Shown piece after piece: positions 34,532 through 46,907 of a stretch of 64,000 nucleotides of DNA. Source of the DNA: Aestuariivita sp. (lineage in GTDB: Bacteria > Pseudomonadota > Alphaproteobacteria > Rhodobacterales > Rhodobacteraceae); NCBI RefSeq assembly GCF_021404545.1, contig NZ_JAAWWD010000042.1:1-64000 (forward strand), written 5' to 3'. Made by a program: the position numbers and the translations under genes. The notes under the pieces were generated by a model. That model did not search any database. It saw nothing but the letters and a program-made list of their open reading frames with translations, and was not told the DNA's origin. Numbering within the stretch: position 1 is the stretch's first letter; every line of letters begins with the position of its first letter.

Positions 34532-36574
34532 TCAGGCGCGCCGACGCCGACGGCGCCCGCCCCCGTCGTCACCGCTGTTTGTGTTGAAGCGACACTGGGG
34601 CAGGGTGACGATCTTGGCAAGTTCGGGAAACGGATCCGTCTTGTGGGGGATCGCGTTGGCGGCCACGAAATGCTCCTGAAACCTGGGCTCGATCGCGGTT
34701 TCGACCTTGGTGATCTCACGCACGACACGCTCGATTTCGGCGCGCGCGGCGATATTGCACAGCGCGATCCGCGCCCCGGTGCCGGCCGCGTTGCCCGCGC
34801 TTGTCACCTTATCCAGCGGCGCGTCGGGGATCATGCCCAGCACCATCGCGTGTTTGGTCGAGATATGGGCCCCGAACGCGCCCGCCAGGACCACCCGGTC
34901 CACCCGGTCGACCCCCATTTCGTCCATCAACAGGCGCGCACCGGCGTAAAGCGCGGATTTGGCAAGCTGGATCGCGCGGATGTCGCCTTGGGTCACGGTG
35001 ATGCGCGGGCCGCCCGTCGCAGTCTCATCATGGATCAGATAGGCATGGGTACGCCCTTCGGGCACCGCGCGCGCGGTGCCGGTCTGCGCCGCCGATCCGA
35101 TGAGACCGCTGTCATCCAGCAGGCCCGCCATGCGCATTTCGGCCACGGCCTCGATAATGCCGGATCCGCAAATGCCGGTGATGCCGGTGCTTGCCGTGGC
35201 TTCGGCAAAGCCGTCCTCGTCGGACCAGATGTCGGAGCCGATGACCCGGAACCGGGGTTCTTTGGTTTCCGGATTGATCTCGATCCGTTCGATGGCGCCA
35301 GGGGCCGCGCGTTGACCCGAACTGATCTGGGCGCCCTCGAAGGCAGGCCCGGTGGGCGAGGAACACGCCAGCACCTGTTCGGTATTGCCCAGCAGGATCT
35401 CCGCATTGGTGCCCACATCGACGACCAGGACCAGATCCTCGGACTTGCCCGGCTCCTCGCTCAGTGCCACCGCGGCGGCGTCGGCGCCCACGTGGCCTGC
35501 GATGCAGGGCAGGATATAGACCTGCGCACGCGGGTTCATGGTGGTCAGGTCCAGGTCGTGCGCGGGCAGGGTAAGGGAGGCGGACGTGGCCAGGGCGAAA
35601 GGCGCCTGTCCCAGTTCCACCGGGTCAAGCCCCAAAAGCAGGTGGTGCATCACCGGGTTGCACACAAAGACCGTCTCAACGATCAGCGATGGATCGATCC
35701 CGCCTTCTTCGGCAATCGAGCCGACCAGTTCGTTCAAGGCGTCCCGCACCGCGCGGGTCATGTCGGTGTCCCCTCCGGGGTTCATCATGGCATAGGAGAC
35801 CCGGCTCATCAGATCTTCTCCAAAGCGGATCTGCGGGTTCATCAGACCCGAGGAGGCGATCACCGCCCCGGTGTCGAGATCGGTGAGATGGGCCGCGATC
35901 GTGGTCGAGCCAAGATCAATGGCCAGCCCGTAAAGGCCTGCTTCGTGCAGGCCGGGCCAGATCTCGATTACTTTCGCCGTGCCGCCCCGGTGATCGGCGT
36001 GAAGGGCGACCGTGACCTGCCATTTGCCCTTGCGCAGCACCGGCTGCAGCTTGGACAAAAGCGAGAGCTCCGCAGTGATCCCGGCGATCTGCCACTGTTC
36101 CTTGAGGGCGCGTTCGAGCCTCTCAAGATCTCCCGTGGGAGAGTGCATGTCCGGCTCCTCCACCTCGACAAAGTAAAGCCGTGTGGCAGGGTCCATCGTG
36201 ATCGCGCGGGCAGAGGCGGCCTTGCGCACCACCTGACGGTGGACCTGGCTTTCGGGGGGCACATCGATGACGATATCGCCTTGCACGGTGGCCTGACAGC
36301 CCAGGCGACGGCCTTGCTTCAGACCGCGTTTGGATTTGTACCGTTCCTCGACCGCGTTCCACTCCGACAGCGCGTCGGCATTTGCCGTCACCCCGTGCTT
36401 GGAGAACTCGCCATAGGAGGGCGTAATCTGGCATTTGGAGCAGATGCCGCGACCGCCGCAGACGGAATCGAGGTCGACGCCCAGCTGACGCGCCGCGGTC
36501 AGGATCGGGGTGCCGACGGCAAAGTGGCCGCGTTTGCCGGAAGGGGTGAAAACGATGAGCGGATCGGTGGACAT
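34532..36574 (-). CDS. RamA-like [2Fe-2S] ASKHA ATPase (corrinoid reductive activator family)
   Basis: 680 residues from MSTDPLIV (a GTG two codons earlier is possible). The N-terminal ferredoxin has C-x5-C-x2-C (VCGGRGICSKC) and a final Cys in RRLGCQATV. The rest is the DUF4445/ASKHA ATPase, with GLAIDLGSTTIAAHL and LVVDVGTNAEILLGN phosphate loops and TGICGSGIIEAVAEM. Family members reactivate corrinoid proteins of methyltransferase systems by ATP-driven reduction. No corrinoid protein or MtgB/MtbB-type methyltransferase gene is within the window. The C-terminus is a run of six arginines (GGGRRRRRRA), which is unusual. Confidence 0.85.
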   Translation of the reverse strand: MSTDPLIVFTPSGKRGHFAVGTPILTAARQLGVDLDSVCGGRGICSKCQITPSYGEFSKHGVTANADALSEWNAVEERYKSKRGLKQGRRLGCQATVQGDIVIDVPPESQVHRQVVRKAASARAITMDPATRLYFVEVEEPDMHSPTGDLERLERALKEQWQIAGITAELSLLSKLQPVLRKGKWQVTVALHADHRGGTAKVIEIWPGLHEAGLYGLAIDLGSTTIAAHLTDLDTGAVIASSGLMNPQIRFGEDLMSRVSYAMMNPGGDTDMTRAVRDALNELVGSIAEEGGIDPSLIVETVFVCNPVMHHLLLGLDPVELGQAPFALATSASLTLPAHDLDLTTMNPRAQVYILPCIAGHVGADAAAVALSEEPGKSEDLVLVVDVGTNAEILLGNTEQVLACSSPTGPAFEGAQISSGQRAAPGAIERIEINPETKEPRFRVIGSDIWSDEDGFAEATASTGITGICGSGIIEAVAEMRMAGLLDDSGLIGSAAQTGTARAVPEGRTHAYLIHDETATGGPRITVTQGDIRAIQLAKSALYAGARLLMDEMGVDRVDRVVLAGAFGAHISTKHAMVLGMIPDAPLDKVTSAGNAAGTGARIALCNIAARAEIERVVREITKVETAIEPRFQEHFVAANAIPHKTDPFPELAKIVTLPQCRFNTNSGDDGGGRRRRRRA

Positions 36575-36603
36575 GAGCACTCCCAGGGTTGATCTGGGCG
36601 TAA

Positions 36604-38270
<1,667 letters not shown>

Positions 38271-38271
<1 letters not shown>

Positions 38272-39431
38272 TGACCCCCGCCGCGCGGGTGCAGGCGGCG
38301 ATCCTGCTGCTGGATGAGATCCTGGCCGGAACGCCTGCCGAACAGGCGTTGACCGGCTGGGCGCGGCGTGCCCGCTTTGCCGGTTCAAAGGATCGCGCCG
38401 CTGTGCGCGATCACGTGTTCGATGCCGTGCGGTGTCGCCGCTCTTTTGCTGCCCTGGGCGGTGCGATGACGGGCCGGGGTCTGATGCTGGGCGCCCTGCG
38501 ATCGCAGGGGGCCGAGCTGGGCGCGCTCTTTGATGGATCGACCTATGGTCCGGACCGGATCGCCGCGGGCGAGGAAGGCCATTGCCCCAAGCCGGGCGCA
38601 GAGGCCGGGGACATCCCCGACTGGCTGTGGCCCGCGTTTCAGGACAGCCTGGGCGCTGAGGTCGCCGCAGGGGCGGCCTATCTCCGCCAGCGTGCGCCGG
38701 TCTTCGTGCGCGTCAACACCAAGCGCGCCGATCGTGAGGGTCTGATCCGGCGCTTGGCCGAAGACGGCATCGAGGCCAGACCGCACACAACGGCCGCGAC
38801 GGCGCTGGAGATCACCCAGGGCGCCCGCCGCCTGCGCAACACAACCGCTTTTCAAGACGGTTGCTTTGAGATGCAGGATGTTGCAAGCCAAGCGGTCGTT
38901 GCGGCCCTGCCGCTCGCCGATGGCCGGCAGGTTCTGGATTTTTGCGCGGGCGGCGGGGGCAAGACACTCGCCATGGGCGCGCGGGCCGATATCGCGTTGA
39001 CCGCCCATGACAGCGATCCGCGCCGCATGCGGGACCTGCCCGCGCGCGCCGAACGGGCCGGTCTGCGTGTCACGCTGACAGACAGCGGCACGATGGAGGG
39101 ATCCACGCCCTACGATCTGGTTCTGTGCGATGTGCCCTGTTCGGGCAGCGGATCATGGCGCCGTGCCCCGGATGGGAAATGGGCGCTGACCCCCGACCGT
39201 CTGCAAACCCTGATGCAGACACAAGACAGCATCCTGGATCGGGCCTGCGCGCTGGTCGCCGGGCAGGGAACGCTTGCCTATGCCACCTGCTCAGTCCTGC
39301 GCGCAGAGAACGAAGACCGGATCGACGCCTTTCTGGCCCGGTGCCCGGACTGGCAGGGCACGCTGTCGCGACGATGGCCCCTTACGGGCGGTGGCGATGG
39401 ATTCTTTTTGACCCTATTGACGCGAAGATAA
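38271..39431 (+). CDS. RsmB/NOP-family RNA (cytosine-5-)-methyltransferase
   Basis: 386 residues. Motif I is LDFCAGGGGKTLAM, motif IV DVPCSGSGSWRR with its catalytic-region Cys, and motif VI YATCSVLRAENE with the nucleophilic Cys, the standard RsmB/RsmF catalytic set. The substrate is probably 16S rRNA. It lacks the N-terminal NusB-like domain of E. coli RsmB, as alphaproteobacterial versions often do. The ATG overlaps the guaB stop, so it is translated by coupling. Confidence 0.87.
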
Positions 39432-39533
39432 TCCCGGCAATACACTTTAAGCACGAAATTGACGGGCGTTAAGGAGCGCTTAACGCTTGGTGCGCGACAA
39501 CAGGGTGCTGACCCAAGGGCAGAGGAGCTGCAT

Positions 39534-41846
39534 GTGACGCTGGCCAGTACCAACGCAAGGACGCTGAGGCGTGCGGCGATCCCAAGGGCAGGTCGTCTTG
39601 TCGTGATTGCGGTGTTGGCGGCGTCGCTGATCCTGTACGCAATAGTATGGAGCAGCGGACAGATCGTCATCTGGGCCTTGGCACTGGGGGCCAGTCTTTC
39701 TTTCGCGGTGCTGGTGCTGGCCGGGATTGACGGGACCCGCGCGGTGATCTCGCGCCGGGCCAGCAAGATGCTGGCAGAGTTCATTGAAAACGATGCAGCG
39801 GCAAGCTTTGTCGCCGATGCGGATGGCGCGCTGCTGTCGGGGAACCCGGCTGCGCGGCGACGGTTCGCGCCCACATTCGGCGATACGGTGGCCGCGACCT
39901 TGCGCGGGATCTTTGCCGATCCGTCCGGTGTGCTCTACCGGTTGCAAATGCTGGCGCGCGACAAGGGGTCCGCGCGTGAGGATATCGTGACGCGCTCCGG
40001 TCCGGTGCGCCTGTCGGTGCAGTATTTGCGGGACAACCGTTTCTTGTGGCGGATCGAGGATATCGCCGATGGCGATCCCGTCCAGCGCGGGGCAGAGGGA
40101 TTGCCGGTGCCGGTGATGACCGTCAGTCAGTCAGGCGCGATCTTGTCGATGAACGCAGCCGCCCGCATCCTGATCGGAGAGCGGGCGACATCCATTGACC
40201 GCGTGGTTGCGAACTGGCCCATCCCAAGCGGCAAGACCGTACAGGTCACCACAACGGATGGTCCGCGCCCGTTTCAATTGATCGAACGCGGATTGAAGGC
40301 CGGGCGCCGGGAAATCGTCCTGTTGGCCGAAGCGCCGGCTGGGAAGGTAGGTCTGTCGGGCATCGGGGGGCTGCCGGTGGCGTTGCTGCATCTCGATGTG
40401 ACCGGCAAGATTCTCAGCGCAAATCCAGCCGCCGAGGCATTGCTTGGGGATCTGCCTGCCCAAGGGGCCATGCTGGGCGACGTGATGGAGGGGCTGGGCC
40501 GTCCGATCGCCGATTGGCTGGAAGAAACGACCGCGCGTCGGCGCGCGCCGAAATCTGAGTTTCTGCGCCTTACCCGCCGGGATCAGGAGATGTTTGTCCA
40601 GGTCACGCTCAGCTCGACCCGCCTGGAGGAAGAGGATTGTCTGATCGCCGTGCTGAATGACGCAACAGAGCTCAAGACGCTCGAAGCGCAGTTCGTACAA
40701 AGCCAGAAGATGCAGGCGATTGGTCAATTGGCGGGCGGGGTCGCGCATGATTTCAACAACCTTCTGACCGCGATTTCCGGTCATTGCGACCTTTTGCTTC
40801 TGCGCCACGATCAGGGCGATGAGGAATATGCCGATCTTATGCAGATCAACCAGAACGCCAATCGGGCGGCTTCTCTGGTCGGTCAGCTCCTGGCCTTTTC
40901 GCGCAAGCAGACCCTGCGGCCCGAGGTGCTGGACGTGCGTGACACGCTGTCGGATCTGGGACATCTGCTGAACCGTCTCGTGGGCGAGAAGGTGACACTC
41001 ACGCTCAGCCATGACCCGGTTCTGGGGGCGATCCGCGCAGACAAGCGGCAGTTGGAACAGGTCTTGATGAACCTGGTTGTGAATGCCCGCGATGCGATGC
41101 CCGACGGCGGCGAGATCCGGATCGTGACAGAGGCTATGACGCTTACCACTCCGATTGAGCGGGACCGCGCATCGATCCCGTCGGGGGATTACGTGCTGGT
41201 CAAGGTGATCGACGAAGGGGTCGGCATTCCTCCCGATAAGCTGCAAAAGATCTTTGAGCCGTTTTACACGACCAAGCGGACCGGCGAAGGGACCGGTCTG
41301 GGCCTGTCGACCGCCTATGGGATCGTCAAGCAGACCGGGGGTTACATTTTTGTGGACAGTGCGGTCGGCAGCGGGACGGCGTTTTCGCTGATTTTCCCCG
41401 TCCGCAAAAAACAGGCCACGGATCAGCTTTTCCGCAAGGATCTCTCCATCAAGTCGACGCCGAAACACGGTGAGGGGGTGGTGCTGCTGGTGGAGGATGA
41501 GGCGCCGGTGCGGGCGTTTGCCTCCCGTGCGCTGCGCTTGCGCGGCTATACGGTGATCGAGGCGGAATCGGCCGAAGACGCCCTCAATACGCTGGAGGAT
41601 GGCGCGCTGAACGTCGATGTCTTTGTGACCGATGTGGTGATGCCGGGCATGGACGGCCCAAGCTGGGTCCGGCAGGCGCTCAAGACACGCCCGGAGGTGC
41701 GCGTCGTTTTTGTCTCAGGGTATGCGGAAGGCGCGTTCGGCGATACCAGACCGGGCATTCCGAACTCGGTATTTCTGCAAAAACCGTTTTCTCTCAATCA
41801 GTTGACGGACACAGTTCACGAACAGCTGAATGGGACGATCCACTGA
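39534..41846 (+). CDS. cckA: Hybrid sensor histidine kinase CckA
   Basis: About 770 residues from GTG 39534, which has a GAGGAG site six bases upstream; a longer TTG start at 39459 lacks one. Two membrane helices (about residues 22-70) are followed by PAS-like sensor regions, then the H-box GGVAHDFNNLL with His405, the N-box NLVVNARDAMPDGG, the G-boxes and a C-terminal receiver with phosphorylatable Asp700 (VTDVVMPGMDG). This order is that of CckA, which controls CtrA through ChpT and so the cell cycle, motility and gene transfer agents in this group. Confidence 0.9.
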   Translation: MTLASTNARTLRRAAIPRAGRLVVIAVLAASLILYAIVWSSGQIVIWALALGASLSFAVLVLAGIDGTRAVISRRASKMLAEFIENDAAASFVADADGALLSGNPAARRRFAPTFGDTVAATLRGIFADPSGVLYRLQMLARDKGSAREDIVTRSGPVRLSVQYLRDNRFLWRIEDIADGDPVQRGAEGLPVPVMTVSQSGAILSMNAAARILIGERATSIDRVVANWPIPSGKTVQVTTTDGPRPFQLIERGLKAGRREIVLLAEAPAGKVGLSGIGGLPVALLHLDVTGKILSANPAAEALLGDLPAQGAMLGDVMEGLGRPIADWLEETTARRRAPKSEFLRLTRRDQEMFVQVTLSSTRLEEEDCLIAVLNDATELKTLEAQFVQSQKMQAIGQLAGGVAHDFNNLLTAISGHCDLLLLRHDQGDEEYADLMQINQNANRAASLVGQLLAFSRKQTLRPEVLDVRDTLSDLGHLLNRLVGEKVTLTLSHDPVLGAIRADKRQLEQVLMNLVVNARDAMPDGGEIRIVTEAMTLTTPIERDRASIPSGDYVLVKVIDEGVGIPPDKLQKIFEPFYTTKRTGEGTGLGLSTAYGIVKQTGGYIFVDSAVGSGTAFSLIFPVRKKQATDQLFRKDLSIKSTPKHGEGVVLLVEDEAPVRAFASRALRLRGYTVIEAESAEDALNTLEDGALNVDVFVTDVVMPGMDGPSWVRQALKTRPEVRVVFVSGYAEGAFGDTRPGIPNSVFLQKPFSLNQLTDTVHEQLNGTIH

Positions 41847-41851
41847 ATACG

Positions 41852-42445
41852 CTACTTGATGGTGTCATAAAGGGCAAATTCATCGGCATGTTTGCGGCGG
41901 AGCATATCCTCCACCTCGGGCGATAGATCCAGGGACATCGCCGGTGAGACGTTCTCGCGCCCAAGCGACAGGCTGGTCTGCAACCGGTCCTCCAGAAACG
42001 CGATCAGCCGCGGCTGGTCATCATAGCGAAACAGATGGGTGATCGCCGTGCCATTGGGGCGGGCCTCCAGAAACTTGGCCTGGCTGCCGACATTGGCAAA
42101 TCCGGGCGGATCGCCCTTGCAATAGGCCCGCACGAACTCATCGAAACTGATCGCGTGGGTCGCATTGGGTTTGCCTGCCATGAACGGCCGCCGCCGGTAC
42201 CGATACCAACTGCCGAGCCAGTCGATCGGCTCGCGCATCACTGCCAACGTCTCCATCTGGGTGTTGCACACCTTGTCGAACATCGGTCGAAAGAACCGGT
42301 TGTACCGATAAAGCGGCGCGTGTTTCAGTTCGGGCGGGTTCGACACGACAATGTCTGCCCGCGGCGCCAGCGCGGTCTCATACGCTGTCGTTCCGGTTTT
42401 GGGCACAGACAGGAAAACCAGTTTTTCGGTCATAAAAACAAGCAT
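41852..42445 (-). CDS. Sulfotransferase-family protein
   Basis: 197 residues, short for the family (~250-300). The N-terminal SVPKTGTTAYE is the PAPS 5'-phosphosulfate loop, and VMREPIDWLGSWYRYRRR contains the 3'-phosphate-binding RxPxxxxxS-like region. An AAGGAG site precedes ATG 42445; MTEKLVFL at 42433 is an alternative start. It would transfer a sulfate group from PAPS to an unknown acceptor. It converges with cckA (5-base gap) and diverges from recA. Confidence 0.72.
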   Translation of the reverse strand: MLVFMTEKLVFLSVPKTGTTAYETALAPRADIVVSNPPELKHAPLYRYNRFFRPMFDKVCNTQMETLAVMREPIDWLGSWYRYRRRPFMAGKPNATHAISFDEFVRAYCKGDPPGFANVGSQAKFLEARPNGTAITHLFRYDDQPRLIAFLEDRLQTSLSLGRENVSPAMSLDLSPEVEDMLRRKHADEFALYDTIK

Positions 42446-42568
42446 ATGTGGCAGAATACTCCTTGAAACCCGTCGAACCCGACGCGTGTAAACTACTCCT
42501 TAACCTCCCTGCGAAACAGTGGATTTGTGGAAAATTGTGTTGATATGTTCTCTTTTTGATCGCATAAG

Positions 42569-42583
42569 GAACAAGAGGTGAAC
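42569..42583 (+). promoter_or_regulatory. LexA-binding SOS box (GAAC-N7-GAAC)
   Basis: GAAC-AAGAGGT-GAAC lies 59 bases before the recA start and matches the alphaproteobacterial LexA direct-repeat operator. A degenerate second copy (GTTC-N7-GATC) lies at 42547-42561, opposite in orientation. Confidence 0.9.
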
Positions 42584-42641
42584 AAAGCAGCGATTGCCGG
42601 GCCGCGCCCGGTGTGACACTAAAGGACGGGACAACAGGCCA

Positions 42642-43712
42642 ATGGCAGATCTTTTGACAATGACCGACAAGAAAAAAGCAGACAAGCAAAAGGCGCTCGA
42701 TAGCGCGCTGGCTCAGATCGAACGGCAGTTCGGCAAGGGCTCGATCATGAAACTGGGCGACGAGGGCGCGGTGCAGGAGATCGCGGCCAGTTCGACCGGA
42801 TCGCTGAGCCTCGATATCGCGCTGGGGATCGGCGGGCTGCCGATGGGGCGCATCGTGGAGATTTACGGCCCCGAAAGCTCGGGCAAGACCACGCTGACGC
42901 TCCATTGCGTGGCCGAGCAGCAGAAAAACGGCGGGGTCTGTGCCTTTGTGGATGCCGAGCATGCGCTGGACCCGCAATATGCGCGCAAGCTGGGTGTGGA
43001 TGTCGATGAGCTGTTGATTTCGCAACCCGACACCGGGGAACAGGCGCTGGAGATCACCGACACGCTGGTCCGTTCAGGTGCCGTGAATATGGTTGTGGTC
43101 GATTCCGTGGCTGCCCTGACCCCCAAATCTGAACTCGAAGGGGATATGGGCGACAGCAGCGTTGGCGTTCAGGCCCGACTGATGAGCCAGGCCATGCGCA
43201 AGCTCACCGGCTCGATCAGCCGCTCGAATTGCATGGTAATCTTCATCAACCAGATCCGCATGAAGATCGGCGTTATGTTCGGCTCGCCCGAGACGACCAC
43301 GGGTGGCAATGCGCTGAAATTCTATTCCTCGGTCCGTCTGGACATCCGCCGCATCGGCGCGGTCAAGGACCGCGACGAGATCGTGGGCAACCAGACCCGC
43401 GTGAAGGTCGTCAAGAACAAGGTGGCGCCGCCGTTCAAGCAGGTTGAATTCGACATCATGTATGGCGAGGGGATCTCCAAGACGGGGGAGATTCTGGATC
43501 TGGGCGTCAAAGCCGGCGTTGTCGAAAAATCGGGCTCGTGGTTCAGTTATGGCGATGAACGGATCGGTCAAGGGCGCGAGAATGCCAAGACCTTTCTGAA
43601 AGAAAACATCGCCACAGCCCTGGAGATCGAGGATAAGATCCGCGCCGCGCATGGCCTGGAATTCGATATGGCACCGGGTGATGGCGGCGGCGAGGACATC
43701 CTAGAAGCCTGA
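42642..43712 (+). CDS. recA: RecA recombinase
   Basis: 356 residues. Walker A is GPESSGKTT; the region [28 protein letters not shown] covers loops L1/L2 and the conserved NQIR. The C-terminus is acidic. RecA binds single-stranded DNA for strand exchange and triggers LexA self-cleavage. The start [11 protein letters not shown] is chosen from typical alphaproteobacterial RecA proteins; MTDKK, six codons later, is possible. It is under the SOS box just upstream and ends before a hairpin terminator. Confidence 0.98.
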   Translation: MADLLTMTDKKKADKQKALDSALAQIERQFGKGSIMKLGDEGAVQEIAASSTGSLSLDIALGIGGLPMGRIVEIYGPESSGKTTLTLHCVAEQQKNGGVCAFVDAEHALDPQYARKLGVDVDELLISQPDTGEQALEITDTLVRSGAVNMVVVDSVAALTPKSELEGDMGDSSVGVQARLMSQAMRKLTGSISRSNCMVIFINQIRMKIGVMFGSPETTTGGNALKFYSSVRLDIRRIGAVKDRDEIVGNQTRVKVVKNKVAPPFKQVEFDIMYGEGISKTGEILDLGVKAGVVEKSGSWFSYGDERIGQGRENAKTFLKENIATALEIEDKIRAAHGLEFDMAPGDGGGEDILEA

Positions 43713-43783
43713 GCGCACCAGACGCAGACGGCGACTGTACAAACGCCCCGATCCTGGACGCAGGATCGAGAATATCCCGGGAC

Positions 43784-43818
43784 AGGGCGGCTGACGGGCC
43801 GCTCTGTTTCCGTTTGAG
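43784..43818 (+). terminator. Terminator after recA
   Basis: Stem AGGGCGGC (43784-43791) pairs with GCCGCTCT (43798-43805) across a 6-base loop with one G-T pair, followed by GTTTCCGTTT. A second small hairpin (GATCCT/AGGATC) precedes it. Confidence 0.6.
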
Positions 43819-43898
43819 CCGCCAATGCTGTAGACACCCCCCTGACAGAGCGCTATTTCAGGCCGAACCCGAATAGCCCTGCAAGGTCACCCATCCCC

Positions 43899-46556
43899 AT
43901 GCCCTCAGTCAACGACATCCGGTCCACCTTTCTGAATTACTTTGCCAAGCAGGGGCATGCGGTCGTCGACAGCTCTCCTTTGGTGCCGCGCAACGATCCC
44001 ACATTGATGTTCACCAACTCGGGCATGGTGCAGTTCAAGAACCTCTTTACCGGGGTCGAGCATCGCGACTACACCCGCGCGGCGACAGCACAGAAATGTG
44101 TACGCGCGGGCGGCAAGCACAACGATCTCGACAATGTGGGCTATACCGCGCGGCACCACACGTTTTTTGAGATGCTCGGTAATTTCAGCTTTGGCGATTA
44201 CTTCAAATCCGAGGCGATCCCGTTTGCCTGGGAGTTGATCACGCGCGAGCTTGATATCCCCAAGGACAAGCTGCTGGTGACCGTCTATCATACCGATGAC
44301 GAGGCGGTCGAGATCTGGAAAAAGACCGGTGTTCCCGAAGACCGCATCATCCGCATTGCCACAAATGACAACTTCTGGATGATGGGTCCGACCGGGCCGT
44401 GCGGCCCCTGCACCGAGATTTTCTTTGACCACGGGGAGCAGTATTGGGGGGGGCCTCCGGGCAGCCCGGACGAGGATGGCGACCGGTTTGTCGAGATCTG
44501 GAACCTGGTTTTCATGCAGTTTGAGCAGTTTGAGGACGGATCGCGCCGAGATCTGGCCGCGCAGTCCATCGACACGGGCATGGGCATCGAACGGGTGGCG
44601 GCGCTTTTGCAGGGCACCAATGACAACTATGCCACGGATCTGATCCGCAACCTGATCGAGGCCAGCGCGGATGCGACCTCCACCGATCCCGACGGACCGG
44701 GCAAGACCCATCACCGGGTGATTGCGGATCATTTGCGCTCAACCTCGTTTCTGATCGCAGACGGGGTGATGCCGTCGAATGACGGGCGCGGTTACGTTCT
44801 GCGCCGGATCATGCGGCGGGCGATGCGGCACGCCCATCTTCTGGGCGCCAAAGACCCGCTCATGCATCGGCTTGTCCCTGCGTTGGTCAACAAGATGGGC
44901 GCTGCCTATCCCGAGCTGGGCCGCGCCAAGGCGCTGATCGAAGAGACACTGAAGCTGGAGGAGACGCGGTTCAAGCAGACATTGGATCGCGGGCTGAAAC
45001 TGCTGGATGACGAACTGGCCGGGCTCGGCGATGAGGCCGAGCTTCCGGGCGAGGCCGCGTTCAAACTCTATGACACGTTCGGCTTCCCGCTGGATCTCAC
45101 GCAGGATGCGCTGCGCGAAAAAGGCCGGACGGTGGACACCGATGGGTTCGACGCCGCGATGGCGGAACAAAAGGCCAAGGCACGCGCGGCCTGGGCGGGG
45201 TCGGGCGAGGCGGCGGATGCGGCGATCTGGTTCGATATCGCGGATCAGAACGGGACAACGGATTTTCTGGGATACGATACCGAAACCGCCGAAGGGCAAG
45301 TGGTGGCTATTCTGCGTGACGGGGTGCAAGTCGATACCGCGACTGCGGGAGATGCTGTGCAGATCGCTCTGAACCAGACACCGTTTTACGCGGAATCCGG
45401 CGGGCAGGTCGGTGACAGCGGCCTCATCCGAACCGATGCGGCACGTGTTGAGATCACCGATACCCGAAAGGCTGCGGATGTCTTTGTCCATATCGGGACC
45501 GTCGTGGACGGAACCATTCAGACCGGGCAGGCGGCCGTTCTGGAGGTCGATCACGGTCGCCGCACAGCGATCCGCGCGAACCATTCCGCGACGCATCTGC
45601 TGCACGAAGCCCTGCGGGAGGCCCTGGGCGATCATGTGGCGCAACGCGGTTCGCTGAACGCCGAGGATCGGCTGCGGTTTGATTTCAGCCACACCAAAGG
45701 ATTGAGCCCGAAGGAGATCCAGCGGGTTCAGATCGAGGTGAACGCCTATATCCGCCAGAACGCGCCGGTCGAGACACGGATCATGACACCCGACGATGCG
45801 CGCTCGCTGGGGGCGCAGGCGCTTTTCGGTGAGAAATACGGGGACGAGGTGCGCGTCGTTTCGATGGGTCGTCAGCCGGGCTCTGGCAAAGGCAGCGACG
45901 GGGATACCTATTCGTTGGAGCTTTGCGGCGGCACACATGTCCGGCGCACGGGTGATATCGGTGCGTTCGCCATTGTTCAGGACACGGCCTCTTCGGCAGG
46001 TGTGCGCCGCATAGAGGCCTTGACCGGGCAAGAGGCGCTAGATTGGCTGGAAGATCAGGCGGATGCCTTCAATTGGATGAAGATGCAGCTTAAGGCGCAG
46101 GGTCCGGAGGATGCCAAAGCGAAACAGCTCGAACTTCTGTCGCGCAATCGCGCGCTGGAGAATGAAGTTGTGCAGTTGCGCCGTGAACTGGCAATGGCCG
46201 GTGGTGGGGAAAATCGACTCAGTCCAAAGAAAATCAATGGGATAAAGATCATAGCTCAGGTGCTTTCAGGGGTCACCGGCAAGGATCTCCCCGCCTTGAT
46301 TGACGAACATAAGACGCGGCTGGAAACCGGTGCGGTTCTGCTGATTGCCGATGCCGGGGGCAAGGCGGCGGTCGCAGCCGGAGTGACAGACGATTTGACA
46401 GACCGCCTTTCGGCTGTTGATCTGGTGCGTGCGGCGGTTGCCGAACTGGGCGGCAAGGGCGGCGGCGGTCGGGCCGATATGGCGCAAGGCGGCGGCAGGG
46501 ATGTCGCGAATGCACAGGCTGCGATCGCGGCCGCAGAAAAACTGTTGGAGGGCTGA
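43899..46556 (+). CDS. alaS: Alanyl-tRNA synthetase
   Basis: 885 residues, full length. The class II catalytic core starts at [13 protein letters not shown], with motif 2 around [32 protein letters not shown]. The editing domain has [13 protein letters not shown] (H-x3-H) and [11 protein letters not shown]. The C-Ala domain includes [15 protein letters not shown]. It charges tRNA-Ala and edits Ser/Gly mischarging. It is read 187 bases downstream of recA and closely coupled to the DUF1330 gene (3-base gap). Confidence 0.97.
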   Translation: MPSVNDIRSTFLNYFAKQGHAVVDSSPLVPRNDPTLMFTNSGMVQFKNLFTGVEHRDYTRAATAQKCVRAGGKHNDLDNVGYTARHHTFFEMLGNFSFGDYFKSEAIPFAWELITRELDIPKDKLLVTVYHTDDEAVEIWKKTGVPEDRIIRIATNDNFWMMGPTGPCGPCTEIFFDHGEQYWGGPPGSPDEDGDRFVEIWNLVFMQFEQFEDGSRRDLAAQSIDTGMGIERVAALLQGTNDNYATDLIRNLIEASADATSTDPDGPGKTHHRVIADHLRSTSFLIADGVMPSNDGRGYVLRRIMRRAMRHAHLLGAKDPLMHRLVPALVNKMGAAYPELGRAKALIEETLKLEETRFKQTLDRGLKLLDDELAGLGDEAELPGEAAFKLYDTFGFPLDLTQDALREKGRTVDTDGFDAAMAEQKAKARAAWAGSGEAADAAIWFDIADQNGTTDFLGYDTETAEGQVVAILRDGVQVDTATAGDAVQIALNQTPFYAESGGQVGDSGLIRTDAARVEITDTRKAADVFVHIGTVVDGTIQTGQAAVLEVDHGRRTAIRANHSATHLLHEALREALGDHVAQRGSLNAEDRLRFDFSHTKGLSPKEIQRVQIEVNAYIRQNAPVETRIMTPDDARSLGAQALFGEKYGDEVRVVSMGRQPGSGKGSDGDTYSLELCGGTHVRRTGDIGAFAIVQDTASSAGVRRIEALTGQEALDWLEDQADAFNWMKMQLKAQGPEDAKAKQLELLSRNRALENEVVQLRRELAMAGGGENRLSPKKINGIKIIAQVLSGVTGKDLPALIDEHKTRLETGAVLLIADAGGKAAVAAGVTDDLTDRLSAVDLVRAAVAELGGKGGGGRADMAQGGGRDVANAQAAIAAAEKLLEG

Positions 46557-46559
46557 AAG

Positions 46560-46847
46560 ATGGGTGCACTCTGGATCGCGCATGTCACGGTGACGGATGA
46601 GACGGCCTATGCCAAATATGCCGCATTGGCGACCCAGGCCATCGCCGAGCATGGCGGTGTGTTTATCGCGCGTGGTGGGCGGTTCGTCCAGCTTGAGGGG
46701 CAGGCGCGACCCCGCAATGTCGTGGCGCGGTTTCCCTCTGTCGAAGCGGCTGAGAAATGTTACAATTCAGATGTTTATCAGCGTGCCCTCAACCATGCCC
46801 GTGACGCGTCGGAGCGGGAGCTTATGATCGTCGAGACCGACGAATAA
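46560..46847 (+). CDS. DUF1330-family small protein
   Basis: 95 residues of the dimeric alpha/beta-barrel superfamily: a typical beginning (LWIAHVTVTDETAYAKYAA), then GGVFIARGGRFVQLEG and VARFPSVEAAEKCYNSDVYQRA. The biochemical function of the family is not established. It is directly downstream of alaS and probably in the same transcript. Confidence 0.82.
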   Translation: MGALWIAHVTVTDETAYAKYAALATQAIAEHGGVFIARGGRFVQLEGQARPRNVVARFPSVEAAEKCYNSDVYQRALNHARDASERELMIVETDE

Positions 46848-46885
46848 GCGCGATTTTTCACCCCGACGGATAGGTAAACGCGGTC

Positions 46886-46900
46886 CGGGGCAGTGCCCCG
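46886..46900. terminator. Hairpin between convergent DUF1330 gene and typA
   Basis: CGGGGC-AGT-GCCCCG forms a compact 6-bp stem in the 60-base gap between two convergent genes. No clear T-tract follows on either strand, so termination activity is uncertain. Confidence 0.4.
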
Positions 46901-46907
46901 ACCCCGG

